From Ferrovibrio sp046297895 (lineage in GTDB: Bacteria > Pseudomonadota > Alphaproteobacteria > Ferrovibrionales > Ferrovibrionaceae), in the NCBI RefSeq assembly GCF_046297895.1, contig NZ_JBKBHC010000007.1:124001-188000 (forward strand): 64,000 bases of DNA. Direction: 5' to 3'. The notes beneath the pieces are model-generated. The model worked only from the letters and a program-made list of their open reading frames with translations. It was not told where the DNA came from and ran no database searches. Position 1 is the first letter of the stretch. Each line of letters opens with the position of its first letter. Below, in pieces: positions 1 to 10,486 of this stretch. The position numbers and the translations under genes are program-made.

Positions 1-733
1 CGCAGGTGACCGGCCGCGTCGCCAGCCGGAAGGGATGCAGCAGCACGCGATGGCGCGGGCCTTCGTTGTCGAAGGCAAAATCCCCGCTGGTTTGACCGGG
101 GCCGTCATGGCCGATCTCGGCGATGCCGCCTTCGAAATCGAGAAATTCCATCGGCGGCGGATCGTGCCGCGTGAAACCCGGCGGCGGCTGATAGGTCGGC
201 GCGAAGGGATGTCTCGAGAAGGCGTGCTTGATGTCGGTGAGCAGCAGTTCCTGATGCTGTTGCTCATGCGCCAGGCCCAGCGCGATCAGCGGCGCGAGCG
301 TGACCAGCAGGGCATCGTCGGCGCAGTCCAGCAGGTCGGTCATCGCCACATCGACATAATGGCGATATTGCGTGACGGTGGCGGCCGTGGGCCGGCTGAT
401 CAGACCGCGTTCGGGGCGGGGGTGGCGCGCGCCGATCGCCTCGTAATAGGAATTGAACAGATAACTGAAATGTTCGTCGAAGGCGCAGTAGCCCGGCTTG
501 TGCGGCTGCAGGATGAAGGTTTCGAAAAACCAGGTGACATGGGCGCGATGCCACTTGGTCGGGCTGGCATCGGGCATCGACTGCAGCTGCTGGTCTTCCG
601 GCGACAGCGGCGCGGCCAGCGCTTCGGTCAGTCCGCGCACGGTGTTATAGGACGCCAGCAGCGCGGCGCGCGCGGATTGGCGCCGCGTGCCGCCGCCGTC
701 GAAGCCGGCCTCGATGGTGAGGGCTGCACTCAT
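1..733 (-). CDS. egtB: Ergothioneine biosynthesis sulfoxide synthase EgtB (3' end cut by window edge)
   Basis: Reading the minus strand from an ATG at 733 gives 244 open residues that run off the left edge. EgtB is an iron enzyme that joins the sulfur of cysteine or gamma-glutamylcysteine to hercynine, the central step of ergothioneine synthesis. The N-terminal DinB-like domain is clear: the motif SPTKWHRAH (residues 57-65) and the metal-ligand block HEQQHQE (156-162) are the family's iron-binding histidines. From about residue 199 the start of the FGE-sulfatase-like domain is visible (FLDFEGG, then RHRVLLHPFRLATRPVT), which will carry the rest of the active site outside the window. A GGGGAG ribosome-binding site lies upstream of this start. 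egtD would be expected further left. The assignment is secure; only the C-terminal part is missing. Confidence 0.93.
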   Translation of the reverse strand, partial: MSAALTIEAGFDGGGTRRQSARAALLASYNTVRGLTEALAAPLSPEDQQLQSMPDASPTKWHRAHVTWFFETFILQPHKPGYCAFDEHFSYLFNSYYEAIGARHPRPERGLISRPTAATVTQYRHYVDVAMTDLLDCADDALLVTLAPLIALGLAHEQQHQELLLTDIKHAFSRHPFAPTYQPPPGFTRHDPPPMEFLDFEGGIAEIGHDGPGQTSGDFAFDNEGPRHRVLLHPFRLATRPVTC

Positions 734-978
734 CGCTCGTTCTGCTCCCCTGCGGCGCCGCGATAATTCTTGATTCAATACTGAGAATTCAACGACTTGC
801 TGCGGCTATGGTTCCGGCATGGTGAAAAGCATGCCCGATATCAAGAAATGATCCCTCGGCGGTGCGGCCCGCTCTTTTGCTCTTTCGGTCAGATAGCTAG
901 CCTACGCCACAGGGCAAGGCGAAAATGTGACGGAACCGACATTTTCTGTCCGCCCGGCAAAAGAGGTCGGGAGGAACC

Positions 979-2172
979 ATGACAAAAATGGCAGCAGCGC
1001 TGGTCAGCCGCGCCACCGAACTTGCAGCGTCTTTCCGCCAGCGCAGCGCCGAAATCGAGCAGGCGCGCTATCTGCCCAATGATATCGCTGCTGCCATGGC
1101 GCAGGCCGGACTGTATCGCGCGGCGCTGCCGCCCGATTGCGGCGGCGCCGGAGTCGATCCCGCCACCTTGCTTGACCTGATCGAGACGATTGCCGGCGGC
1201 GATGCGGCGGCCGGCTGGTGCCTGATGATCGGCGCGACCGCGGCGATTTCCGCCGGGCGCCTGCCGGACAAGGTGGTGCGCGAGATATTCGCCGATCCGC
1301 TCACCGTCACCGCAGGCGTGTTTGCGCCGATGGGTCGCGCTCTGCCGGAAGACGGCCATTGGCGCGTGCGCGGCTGCTGGGGCTGGGGCAGCGGCACGCG
1401 CAACGCGCACTGGATTTTTGCCGGCTGCCTGCTGATGGATGGTCCACCCGATGCCGAGGGCCGGCCGACGCCGCGCCGCCTGCCCAACGGCCAGCCCGAC
1501 GTGACCATGATGATCCTGCCGGCGAAGGACGTGATCTTCCACGATACCTGGCAGGCCATGGGCCTGTGCGGCACCGGCAGCGGCGATTTCGAGGTGCGCG
1601 ATCTGCTGATTCCGCACGATCACGCCGTGTCGCTGTTTTCCAGCCCGGTGCTGCGGCCCGGCGTCTGCTTCGCCTTCCCCGTCTTTGCCCTGCTCGGACT
1701 GGGCATCGCCGCGGTGGCCTTAGGGATCGCCGGGGGCGCGCTGCGCGATTTCGCCGCGCTGGCCGGCGCGAAAACGCCGCAGGGTTCCAGCCGCCGCCTG
1801 GCCGAACGCGCCACCGTGCAGGCCGAGTTCGCCCAGGCCGAGGCATCCGTGCTGGCGGCGCGCAGTCATCTGCATGCCATGGCGGAGGCGGCGATGGCCG
1901 AACTGGGTGAGGCGAAACCCGGCAGCACCGTATCGCTGCAGCGGCGCGTGGCTTTGCGCCAGGCGGCGACGCATGCGGCGCATGCCAGCGCCGATGCCGT
2001 GAAGCGGCTTTACATTATGGCCGGCGGCTCGGCCGTGTTCACCGCCTCGCCCCTGCAGCGCGCCTTCCGCGACGTGCATGTGACCACGCAGCACATGATG
2101 ACCGCTCCGGCCACCTGGGAGGTGATCGGCCGCGCGGGCCTGGGCCTGCCGATGGATGACGCGCAGATCTAG
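979..2172 (+). CDS. Acyl-CoA dehydrogenase-family flavoprotein (flavin-dependent monooxygenase-like)
   Basis: This 397-residue protein has the three-part acyl-CoA dehydrogenase layout: a helical N-terminal domain (about 1-115), a beta-rich middle domain (about 120-215, with GCWGWGSGTRNAHWIFAGC and MGLCGTGSGDFEV), and a helical C-terminal domain of the Acyl-CoA_dh_2 type (about 235-385). The combination is closer to the HpaH/DszC-like flavin-dependent monooxygenase branch than to true fatty acyl-CoA dehydrogenases. In that branch the enzyme uses reduced flavin from a separate reductase to hydroxylate an aromatic or similar substrate. No reductase gene is adjacent, so the substrate cannot be named. 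The ATG at 979 has a strong GGGAGGAA ribosome-binding site. It is divergent from egtB across a 245-base gap. The superfamily is certain; the subfamily is inferred. Confidence 0.85.
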   Translation: MTKMAAALVSRATELAASFRQRSAEIEQARYLPNDIAAAMAQAGLYRAALPPDCGGAGVDPATLLDLIETIAGGDAAAGWCLMIGATAAISAGRLPDKVVREIFADPLTVTAGVFAPMGRALPEDGHWRVRGCWGWGSGTRNAHWIFAGCLLMDGPPDAEGRPTPRRLPNGQPDVTMMILPAKDVIFHDTWQAMGLCGTGSGDFEVRDLLIPHDHAVSLFSSPVLRPGVCFAFPVFALLGLGIAAVALGIAGGALRDFAALAGAKTPQGSSRRLAERATVQAEFAQAEASVLAARSHLHAMAEAAMAELGEAKPGSTVSLQRRVALRQAATHAAHASADAVKRLYIMAGGSAVFTASPLQRAFRDVHVTTQHMMTAPATWEVIGRAGLGLPMDDAQI

Positions 2173-2187
2173 CGGGGCGGCCCGCCC

Positions 2188-4266
<2,079 letters not shown>

Positions 4267-4321
4267 GCTAGGTATTTGTCCTGCTTCCCGTTTCGGCGTT
4301 TCAGACAAGTATGGTGCGACA

Positions 4322-4567
4322 ATGAAGGTCACTGTCAATGTCGATTGCACTCCGGAAGAGGCCCGGCGTTTCCTGGGCCTGCCCGATGTGCAGCCCCTGC
4401 AGGAGGCGGTCATGCGCCAGATGCAGGACCGCATGATGAATTCGCTCAGCGCGATGGACCCCGAGACCCTGCTCAAGACCTGGGCGCCGCTGGGACTGCA
4501 GAATCTCGAGCAGATCCAGAAATTCTTTTTCAGCCAGTTCCCTGGCGGCGGTTCGGACAAGAAATAA
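4322..4567 (+). CDS. DUF6489 family small protein
   Basis: This 81-residue protein begins MKVTVNVDCTPEEARRFLGLPDV, contains a helical LQEAVMRQMQDRMMNSL stretch, and ends GGGSDKK. It matches what I know of the small alphaproteobacterial DUF6489 family, related to polyhydroxyalkanoate-granule-associated or phasin-like short proteins, but no function is established. The open frame extends upstream to 4103, but that part is antisense to the DUF255 gene. The ATG at 4322 is preferred because the conserved sequence starts there. It lies 5 bases before the ferredoxin gene, so the two are almost certainly co-transcribed. Confidence 0.75.
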   Translation: MKVTVNVDCTPEEARRFLGLPDVQPLQEAVMRQMQDRMMNSLSAMDPETLLKTWAPLGLQNLEQIQKFFFSQFPGGGSDKK

Positions 4568-4572
4568 GCGCC

Positions 4573-4950
4573 ATGACTGTATTGCCCAGCGATCCCAAAC
4601 CCTTCTACCGGGCGCATATCTTCGTCTGCACCAACGAGCGGCCGGAAAACCATCCGCGCGGCTCCTGCGCGCGCAAGGGTGCCGAGAAGCTGCGCAACTA
4701 CATGAAAACCCGCGCCAAGGAACTGGGGATGGGCCTGGAAGACGGCGTGCGGGTGAACAATGCCGGCTGCCTGGAGCGCTGCGAGCTGGGGCCGACCATC
4801 GTGATCTATCCCGACGGCGTGTGGTATCGCGCCGAGACCTTCGAGGATATCGACGAGATCCTTGAGGTGCATGTCCGCCAGGGCGGCCGGGTGGCGCGGC
4901 TGATGCTCAAGCCCGAAGACGGACCGGACCATCGCGCCAAGCTGAAGTAA
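4573..4950 (+). CDS. (2Fe-2S) ferredoxin, thioredoxin-like fold
   Basis: The 125-residue protein has the thioredoxin-like [2Fe-2S] ferredoxin pattern. Four cysteines (C19, C32, C66, C70) sit in HIFVCTNERP, RGSC and AGCLERC, and the sheet YPDGVWYR follows. Such stand-alone proteins resemble the NuoE C-terminal domain and act as small cytoplasmic electron carriers; the partner is unknown. The family often carries the N-terminal stretch seen here (PFYRAHIFVCTN) and the DEILEVHVRQGG tail. The ATG at 4573 follows the DUF6489 stop by 5 bases. A palindromic repeat separates the gene from mnmE. Confidence 0.86.
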   Translation: MTVLPSDPKPFYRAHIFVCTNERPENHPRGSCARKGAEKLRNYMKTRAKELGMGLEDGVRVNNAGCLERCELGPTIVIYPDGVWYRAETFEDIDEILEVHVRQGGRVARLMLKPEDGPDHRAKLK

Positions 4951-4978
4951 GGATGGGGATGGCCATCCATCTCTCTAT

Positions 4979-5066
4979 CGTCATGCCCGGGTTTGGCCCG
5001 GGCATCCACGAGTGTTTTGCGTGTAAAAGTGAGACGTGGATGCCACGGACGAGCCGTGGCATGACG
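4979..5066. repeat. Dispersed palindromic intergenic element, copy 1
   Basis: This 88-base element has two hairpin arms. The first begins CGTCATGCCCGGG and closes with CCCGGGCATCCACG; the second begins ACGTGGATGCCACGG and closes with CCGTGGCATGACG. The outer ends CGTCATG and CATGACG are inverted copies, and the inner ATCCACG and CGTGGAT also pair. Two elements of the same layout occur at 16848-16925 and 31033-31118. Similar short GTCATGCC... elements are common between genes in alphaproteobacteria. This copy could terminate the ferredoxin transcript or shape the mnmE leader. Confidence 0.7.
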
Positions 5067-5086
5067 GCTTTGGGGGAATGAACGTC

Positions 5087-6430
5087 ATGACCCCGCAGAC
5101 CATCTACGCGCTCTCCACCGCGCCCGGCCGCGCCGGCGTCGCCGTGATCCGCATCAGCGGGCCGCAGGCGGGCGATGCCTTGCTGGCCCTGATTGGCGGC
5201 GTGTTGCCGCGACCGCGCAGCGCTTCTCTGCGCCGGCTGCGCGCCGAGGATGGCACGCTGCTGGACGAGGGCATGGTGCTGTGGTTTCCGCGCCCGCACA
5301 GCTTCACCGGCGAGGATGTGGTGGAGCTGCAGGTGCATGGCGGCCGCGCCGTGCTGGCGGCGCTGTTCGAGGCGCTGGCCAGGCTGCCCGGCCTGCGCCT
5401 GGCCGAACCGGGCGAATTCAGCCGCCGGGCGTTTGAGAACGGCAAGCTAGACCTCACCGAGGCCGAGGGCCTGGGCGACCTGATCAATGCCGAGACTGAA
5501 GCGCAACGCAAACAGGCTTTGCGCCAGATGCAGGGTGCGCTGGGCCAGCTTTACGAGGGCTGGCGCAACCAGCTCACGCGGGCGCTGGCGCATCTGGAAG
5601 CCGATATCGATTTCCCCGACGAGGACCTGCCCGCCGGCGTGGCGGCGGAAGTGATGCCGCAGATTGCGCGCCTGCGCGAGGAGATTGCCGCCCATCTGGC
5701 CGACAACCGGCGCGGCGAGCGGCTGCGCGACGGGTTGATGGTGGCGATCCTGGGTGCGCCGAATGTGGGCAAGTCGTCGCTGCTCAATGCGCTCAGCAAT
5801 CGTGAGGCGGCGATCGTCTCCGAGATTCCCGGCACCACGCGCGACGTGATCGAGGTGCATCTGGATCTGGGCGGCTATCCCGTGATCCTGGCCGATACGG
5901 CCGGCCTGCGCGACAGCGCCGACAGAATCGAAAGCGAAGGCGTGGCGCGCGCGCTGAAACGCGCCGAGGCGGCCGACCTGAAACTTGTGGTGCTGGACGC
6001 AACGAAAAAGAGCGTACCGAAGGAAACCCTGGCGCTGATCGACACGGATGCCATCGTGGTGGCTAACAAGACCGACGCCGCCAGCATCCCGGCGGGCTAC
6101 GAGGTCAACGGCCGACCCGTGCTGGGCGTTTCGGTGCGCAACGGCGCGGGCATGAGCGCGCTGCTCGATGCGCTGGAGAAGGACGTGGTAGCGCGCATCG
6201 GCATGACTGGCTCGGCCACGCTGACCCGCGCGCGCCACCGCGAGGCGCTGACCGACTGCGTGGCGGCGCTGGATCGTTTCCTCACCGGCAACGGCCGCAA
6301 CAACCCGGCACCGGAACTCGCCGCCGAGGATGTGCGGCTGGCGGCCCGCGCGCTGGGCCGCATCACCGGCCGCATCGACGTGGAAGACCTGCTGGACGTG
6401 ATCTTCCGCGACTTCTGCATCGGCAAGTGA
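5087..6430 (+). CDS. mnmE: tRNA uridine-5-carboxymethylaminomethyl(34) synthesis GTPase MnmE
   Basis: MnmE works with MnmG to modify the wobble uridine of certain tRNAs (cmnm5U34). The 447-residue protein has the formyl-THF-binding N-terminal domain (TIYALSTAPGRAGVAVIRISG), a helical domain split by a G domain, and the invariant C-terminal CIGK. In the G domain the P-loop GAPNVGKSS is near residue 224, DTAGLR near 270 and NKTD near 327. The cysteine of CIGK is required for the modification reaction. Two ATGs are possible; 5087 has GGGGGA at 9-base spacing, whereas 5078 has it 0-1 bases away, so 5087 is chosen. mnmG lies 7 kb downstream with unrelated genes between. Confidence 0.97.
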   Translation: MTPQTIYALSTAPGRAGVAVIRISGPQAGDALLALIGGVLPRPRSASLRRLRAEDGTLLDEGMVLWFPRPHSFTGEDVVELQVHGGRAVLAALFEALARLPGLRLAEPGEFSRRAFENGKLDLTEAEGLGDLINAETEAQRKQALRQMQGALGQLYEGWRNQLTRALAHLEADIDFPDEDLPAGVAAEVMPQIARLREEIAAHLADNRRGERLRDGLMVAILGAPNVGKSSLLNALSNREAAIVSEIPGTTRDVIEVHLDLGGYPVILADTAGLRDSADRIESEGVARALKRAEAADLKLVVLDATKKSVPKETLALIDTDAIVVANKTDAASIPAGYEVNGRPVLGVSVRNGAGMSALLDALEKDVVARIGMTGSATLTRARHREALTDCVAALDRFLTGNGRNNPAPELAAEDVRLAARALGRITGRIDVEDLLDVIFRDFCIGK

Positions 6431-6557
6431 GCGGCCTCGGCCGTTTACCGTGTTCCAAAATTTCGCCTGTTTCCCCGCCATCCCGATAGCCAAGCCGCCG
6501 CTCGTGTCGGATAGTTGAAGGGCTTTGGGGGAGCTGTCGGATGGCAGAAGCTGGTCG

Positions 6558-7097
6558 ATGATCATTCCCGCCTATGATGTTCAGGGCAGTTCGTGGGACA
6601 TGACCACCCTGCCGCCCGGGCCGTTGGCCGAGCTGCATGCCTACTGGCAGGGCAAGCGCGCCGGCCGGCCCTGGCCATCGCGGGCCGATATCGATCCGCT
6701 CGATATCCCGCTGCTGCTGAAATACCTGCTGCTGATCGAGGTTGAGCGCCTGCAGCCCATGCGCATCCGCTTCCGCCTGGTCGGCACCAATTTTCGCCAG
6801 TTCTTCGGCCGCGACCTGACCGGCCTGACCCGCGACGAAGCCGAGCTGAAGGACGGGCCGGAAGGGGGGCTGGCTGCGATGATGGCGGACTGGCGTGAGG
6901 TGCTGCAGCGCGGGGAACCGCGCTGGGCCAGCGTGCAGCAGAAGGTGGGGCGCGACGGCCTGGACTGGGTGCGGTTCACCGGCCTGGCCCTGCCGCTGTC
7001 GCGCGAGGACACGCCGCATCCGAACCGGGCGGCCGACATGATCATGCTCTGCACGCTTTATCATCCCGACGAAGCGACATCAGGCGGGGCGGCATGA
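6558..7097 (+). CDS. PAS_5-type PAS domain protein
   Basis: This 179-residue protein is made up almost entirely of one PAS_5-type domain. Recognisable features are LAELHAYWQGKRAGRPWPSRADIDPLDIPLLL, RFRLVGTNFRQFFGRDLTG and a C-terminal sheet ending LCTLYHP. This family is expanded in Rhodospirillales and related groups, has no attached output domain, and its ligand is unknown. The ATG at 6558 is used, with AGAAG 7 bases upstream; a TTG at 6525 is an alternative. It overlaps the following GNAT gene by 4 bases (ATGA), so the two are translationally coupled. Confidence 0.8.
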   Translation: MIIPAYDVQGSSWDMTTLPPGPLAELHAYWQGKRAGRPWPSRADIDPLDIPLLLKYLLLIEVERLQPMRIRFRLVGTNFRQFFGRDLTGLTRDEAELKDGPEGGLAAMMADWREVLQRGEPRWASVQQKVGRDGLDWVRFTGLALPLSREDTPHPNRAADMIMLCTLYHPDEATSGGAA

Positions 7098-7666
7098 GCG
7101 GCGACCTCTTTCCGCAATTCGCCACCGGCCGGCTGCTGCTGCGCGCCTTCAAGCCGGCCGATGAAGCGGCCTTCGCGGCGTTTGCGGTGCGCGAGGATTT
7201 CTGGCGTTTCCTGCCCGGGCCGGCGCTGACGCCTGAACTGGTGGCGCGTTTCGTGGCCGCGCGGGTGCGGGATGCCGCCAATCCATCGGGCCGCGACTGG
7301 ATCTTCGCCGTGGAGGAACAGGCCTTGAGCCGCGCCATCGGCATGGTGCGCTTAAGCATCGCCTCGCCCGAACACCGCCAGGGCAATATCGGCTTTTCGT
7401 TTGACGGCAGCTTGCGCGGACGCGGCTATGCCTCGGAGGCGATGCGCGAAATCCTGCGCTTCGGCTTTGCAGACCTGGAGCTGCACCGGATCACGGCGCT
7501 GGCCGATGTGGAGAATGCGCGCAGCCATGCGGTGCTGCAGAAACTCGGCTTCCGGCAGGAAGGCCGGCTGCGGCAGAATTTCAACATGCGCGGCGTATGG
7601 CGCGACAGCGACCTGTTCGCCTTGCTGCGCAGCGAATGGTCGGCCCCGGCGACCGGCCAGGCCTAA
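7094..7666 (+). CDS. GNAT family N-acetyltransferase (RimJ/RimL-like)
   Basis: The 190-residue protein is a GNAT acetyltransferase of the RimJ/RimL type. It begins with the beta strand TGRLLLRAFKPADEAAF, has GNIGFSFDGSLRGRGYASEAMREILRFGF (the acetyl-CoA pyrophosphate loop is RGRGYA), and then LHRITALADVENARSHAVLQKLGF, a typical RimJ-like ending. Such enzymes acetylate protein N-termini or small amines; the substrate is not predictable. It overlaps the upstream PAS gene by 4 bases and overlaps the convergent PepSY gene tail-to-tail by 3 bases. Confidence 0.9.
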   Translation: MSGDLFPQFATGRLLLRAFKPADEAAFAAFAVREDFWRFLPGPALTPELVARFVAARVRDAANPSGRDWIFAVEEQALSRAIGMVRLSIASPEHRQGNIGFSFDGSLRGRGYASEAMREILRFGFADLELHRITALADVENARSHAVLQKLGFRQEGRLRQNFNMRGVWRDSDLFALLRSEWSAPATGQA

Positions 7667-8064
7667 AGCGAACCCTGCTGCGGCCAGCGCGGCACGGGCA
7701 GGCTGCCTTCCCCAGAATTACCGTAAATGGGTCGTCCGGTGCGGGGGTCGATCTTGAGCACCCGGTCGCGGCCGTCGCGGGTGCGGTATTCGATCTCGTA
7801 GCGCCCATCCTGCCAGTCGATATCCCGGATGAAAGCCATGTCGGGCCGGCTTTCGATCTGGATGATGATCTGCGACAGCGACAGCGACCCGGCCGGCGGG
7901 CCATCCGGTTCGTCGAGATTGGGAGGCTCGGCCAGCTTGGGCGGTTCGGGGGCGGGCGTTTGGGCTGCGGGGGCGAGCGGCGCGGGCGTCTGGGCCTGAA
8001 CTGGCTGGGCAACGGTGCCGCCACCGAGCGCGCCCAGCAGCAGCAATGCGGCAAGCTGGTTCAT
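7663..8064 (-). CDS. PepSY domain-containing secreted protein
   Basis: This 133-residue protein starts with a signal peptide (MNQLAALLLLGALGGGTVAQPVQAQ), followed by a proline/alanine-rich linker (about 26-60). A C-terminal PepSY-like domain follows: LSLSQIIIQIESRPDMAFIRDIDWQDGRYEIEYRTRDGR then VLKIDPRTGRPI. PepSY domains are thought to be periplasmic inhibitor or binding modules. The frame is open upstream to 8139, but the ATG at 8064 has AAGG 7 bases before it and starts the signal peptide cleanly. The nearby genes do not give a clue to its role. Confidence 0.78.
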   Translation of the reverse strand: MNQLAALLLLGALGGGTVAQPVQAQTPAPLAPAAQTPAPEPPKLAEPPNLDEPDGPPAGSLSLSQIIIQIESRPDMAFIRDIDWQDGRYEIEYRTRDGRDRVLKIDPRTGRPIYGNSGEGSLPVPRWPQQGSL

Positions 8065-8184
8065 GACAGCACCTTGTAGGCAGGATGGATCATGCTGCCA
8101 TGAGGCAGCCCGAATGTGGCGCCGGATGGGCGCAGCCATGGCCTTTTGTAGGAGTTTGCCCGTCAGCCGCTCGGGCCTGGGGCG

Positions 8185-8700
8185 TCAGCCCGCCGGCGGC
8201 AGGGTGGCGGGAGGTCTGGGCAGTGGGCGGACGAGAGCGAGAATCATATCCACGGTCTGGCCGTCGGCGGCCAGCGGCAGGGCAAGGCGGCCGAACCACA
8301 GGAAACCGCGGCCGGCGCCGCCAGAGGGGGCGGCGACATAAATCGGCTTGCGCCCGGCGATCAGGCTGCCCAGCGCGGCATCCAGTTTTTCATACAGACC
8401 CGGCTGGTGGGTCAGTTCGTCGTAATAACTGCCGGTGCCGTCGGTGCCGCCGGTCATCGCCTCAAGGTCGCTGCCAAACAGGCGCAGGCGGTAGCGCCGC
8501 CTGTCGGCATGCTGCTCGATTTCCAGCAGGGCGATGCCGGTCAGCAGGTCGCGCGGAATCTCCAACGGATCGATATCGCGCCGCGCCGGAAGGCGACCGG
8601 GTTTCGTCTTGCTGCGCCAGTAGGCATGCAGCCGGGCGAAGGCGGGGTCGCATTCGGCACCGGCGGGCAGCGCCCAGGGGTCGTCATCGGGGTCGGGCAA
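8185..8700 (-). CDS. PAS_5-type PAS domain protein
   Basis: This 171-residue protein is a second PAS_5 family member. It shares the pattern FARLHAYWRSKTKPGRLPARRDIDPLEIPRDLL, RYRLRLFGSDLEAMTGG and a C-terminal LALPLAADG with the proteins at 6558 and 36655. No ATG or GTG is found in a suitable place; the best start is the TTG at 8700, which gives the usual length before the conserved block. Its leader carries a perfect 13-base tandem duplication (8710-8735). Function is unknown; a signal-sensing role is inference from the fold. Confidence 0.78.
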   Translation of the reverse strand: MPDPDDDPWALPAGAECDPAFARLHAYWRSKTKPGRLPARRDIDPLEIPRDLLTGIALLEIEQHADRRRYRLRLFGSDLEAMTGGTDGTGSYYDELTHQPGLYEKLDAALGSLIAGRKPIYVAAPSGGAGRGFLWFGRLALPLAADGQTVDMILALVRPLPRPPATLPPAG

Positions 8701-8709
8701 GGGAATGCG

Positions 8710-8735
8710 CCTAGCAGATATGCCTAGCAGATATG
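8710..8735. repeat. 13-base perfect tandem duplication
   Basis: The unit CCTAGCAGATATG occurs twice in a row, at 8710-8722 and 8723-8735. It lies directly upstream of the TTG start of the PAS_5 gene at 8700 and may have altered its leader or original start. The stretch is also AT-richer than its surroundings. Confidence 0.85.
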
Positions 8736-8810
8736 ATAGTCACAAACTGACAAGACGGCGGGGGTTTGCCAAGGTAAAAACCTGGCGCCGGACGCGGCGC
8801 GGCGCAAGCG

Positions 8811-9599
8811 TCATGCCGCTTCGGCAGAGGCCAGGAAGCGCCGTAAAACCTGCGTGAACTCGGCCGGGCGTTCGTCATGCAGGACATGGCCGGCGCCCTC
8901 GAAGATAGCTGTTTGAGTGCGCGGATTGAGCGCTGCCATGCGCCGGATTTCATCCGTGGTGACAAAGCGGCTGGTGGTGCCGTGGATCAGCAGGATGGGG
9001 CAGCGGATCGCCGCCCAGTCGTCGCTCCAGTCGCCCACCAGGGCGGCGCGGGCCGGCTCGTGCCAGGCATCGGAAAAGCGGAAGCCCCAGCCATCCTCGT
9101 ATTCCACCAGGCTGTCGAGGAAATAGCGGTCGAGCCCAAAATCCGAGCCGCGCATGTGGTCCAGCAGGGCATCCAGGCTGTCCCACCGAAGCGGCCAGGA
9201 TTCGCCCGGTCTGGCTGGCCCGAAGCGGCAGCCGATATCCTCCACGATCAGGCCGCGCACCAGATCGGGCCGGCGGGCGGCGAGCTGATAGGCATTCACG
9301 CCGCCGAAGGAATGCCCGGTCAGCATCACGGGCCCGCAGGCCAGATGCTCGATCACGGCTGCAGCATCAGCGATGAAGGCATCGCGGCTGCGGTCGTTGG
9401 CATGCTCGCTCCAGCCATGGCCGCGCTGGTCCATGCCGACCACGCGCCAGTCGGGCTTGAGCGCATGGGCGAGCGGGGCGTAATTGCGGGCGCAGCCGGC
9501 GCGGCCATGCAAGGCCACCACGGTGCGCGCGGCATCGCCGCCGAAATCGACATACGAGAGCTTCACGCCGTCGCGGTGCAGGAAATGCCGCTGGCCCAT
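8811..9599 (-). CDS. Alpha/beta-fold hydrolase
   Basis: This 262-residue protein has the alpha/beta hydrolase layout: an oxyanion strand VVALHGRAG, MDQRGHGWSE, the nucleophile elbow GHSFGG (serine near residue 100), an acidic residue region near IRCPILLIHGTTSRFV, and a late histidine in EGAGHVLHDERPAEF. Proteins of this size include esterases, C-C hydrolases and epoxide hydrolases; the substrate cannot be assigned. It starts 16 bases after the MOSC gene stop, on the same strand, so the two form an operon. Confidence 0.9.
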   Translation of the reverse strand: MGQRHFLHRDGVKLSYVDFGGDAARTVVALHGRAGCARNYAPLAHALKPDWRVVGMDQRGHGWSEHANDRSRDAFIADAAAVIEHLACGPVMLTGHSFGGVNAYQLAARRPDLVRGLIVEDIGCRFGPARPGESWPLRWDSLDALLDHMRGSDFGLDRYFLDSLVEYEDGWGFRFSDAWHEPARAALVGDWSDDWAAIRCPILLIHGTTSRFVTTDEIRRMAALNPRTQTAIFEGAGHVLHDERPAEFTQVLRRFLASAEAA

Positions 9600-9615
9600 G
9601 GCTGGATGCGCGGGA

Positions 9616-10410
9616 TCAGTAGATGCGCGCGACGCTGTCGCCCAGGCGGATGGTGCCGCCCTCGATCACGCGGGCATAGACGCCGCACTGGGTATGGCCG
9701 TAGTGGCCGCGCAGGCCCGAGAGCAGATCGAGATCGGCCTCGGCCGTATCGGGATTTACATGGGTGGCGGCACAACGGCCGATGATCTCGGCCACTTCCA
9801 GGATCGCGCCGCCGATCTGCAGGCGCGCGCCGATCCAGTTCATTTCGGCCCAGGCATCGAAGCCGTCCACCAGCAGATTGCCGCGCAGGCGGCGCCAGTC
9901 GAGCGGCGCGGGGATGCCCATCTTCGCGCCGATGTCGCGCAAGCTGGCGGTGTTCTGGATCGAAACATAAGGCTCGGGCACATCGGCGAACCAAGCGCCC
10001 GGCGCCTCGGCCACGCGAACGCTGCCGCGCGTCTGCGTCTCGCCCATGGCCTGCAGCACCAGCCGTGCCAGCGCGGCGCGGCCTTCCGCCGTGGTCAGGT
10101 CGGCATCATCCAGCCGGCCCTCGGATGTTTCCGGATCGGGATCGGCCACGGTGATCTTCGTGCCCGTGGGATCGAAGGCGCAATGCAGGGCGGCCAGTTT
10201 CGGATTGCGCACCCAGGTGAGGAAATGTGCCTTCTTCTGGAAGGCCGGCTTCTGCGGATCGAAGGCCGACGCGCCATGGGCCAGCGCAAAGCGGCGGTCG
10301 CCGGCAATCGGCTGGTCGGGCGTCAGCGCCGCCTGTTCCAGGGGCTGCGGGCTCAGGCCCTTCACGGGGAAACGGTGGATGCGGGCGAGGGTGGCGTGCG
10401 GCTGGGTCAT
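9616..10410 (-). CDS. MOSC domain-containing protein (YcbX-like)
   Basis: The 264-residue protein begins MTQPHATLARIHRFPVKGLSPQPLEQ, the MOSC_N beta-barrel domain that precedes a C-terminal MOSC (molybdenum cofactor sulfurase C-terminal) domain. The latter is seen in RRLRGNLLVDGFDAWAEMNW and CAATHVNPDTAEADLDLL, including the conserved cysteine of the family in RCAATHVNP. YcbX-like members take part in molybdoenzyme-dependent reduction of N-hydroxylated compounds; here that is by homology only. The open frame reaches 10575, but the ATG at 10410 starts the conserved domain. It lies 76 bases after the receiver genes and may share their transcript. Confidence 0.88.
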   Translation of the reverse strand: MTQPHATLARIHRFPVKGLSPQPLEQAALTPDQPIAGDRRFALAHGASAFDPQKPAFQKKAHFLTWVRNPKLAALHCAFDPTGTKITVADPDPETSEGRLDDADLTTAEGRAALARLVLQAMGETQTRGSVRVAEAPGAWFADVPEPYVSIQNTASLRDIGAKMGIPAPLDWRRLRGNLLVDGFDAWAEMNWIGARLQIGGAILEVAEIIGRCAATHVNPDTAEADLDLLSGLRGHYGHTQCGVYARVIEGGTIRLGDSVARIY

Positions 10411-10486
10411 GGCCAGACCATGCGGAACGGCAAAGCCGCGGTCAATGGCGGAATTGCCACCGTATTGTCCCTCCGTATCGCAGGCT

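Noticed and set aside
35..766. 243-residue plus-strand open frame at the left edge
   Set aside because: It is antisense to egtB, has no family resemblance and is rich in Arg/Gly as expected for a shadow of a GC-rich gene.
797..982. Small plus-strand open frame in the egtB to 979 gap
   Set aside because: No recognisable sequence, and it overlaps the ribosome-binding site and start of the gene at 979.
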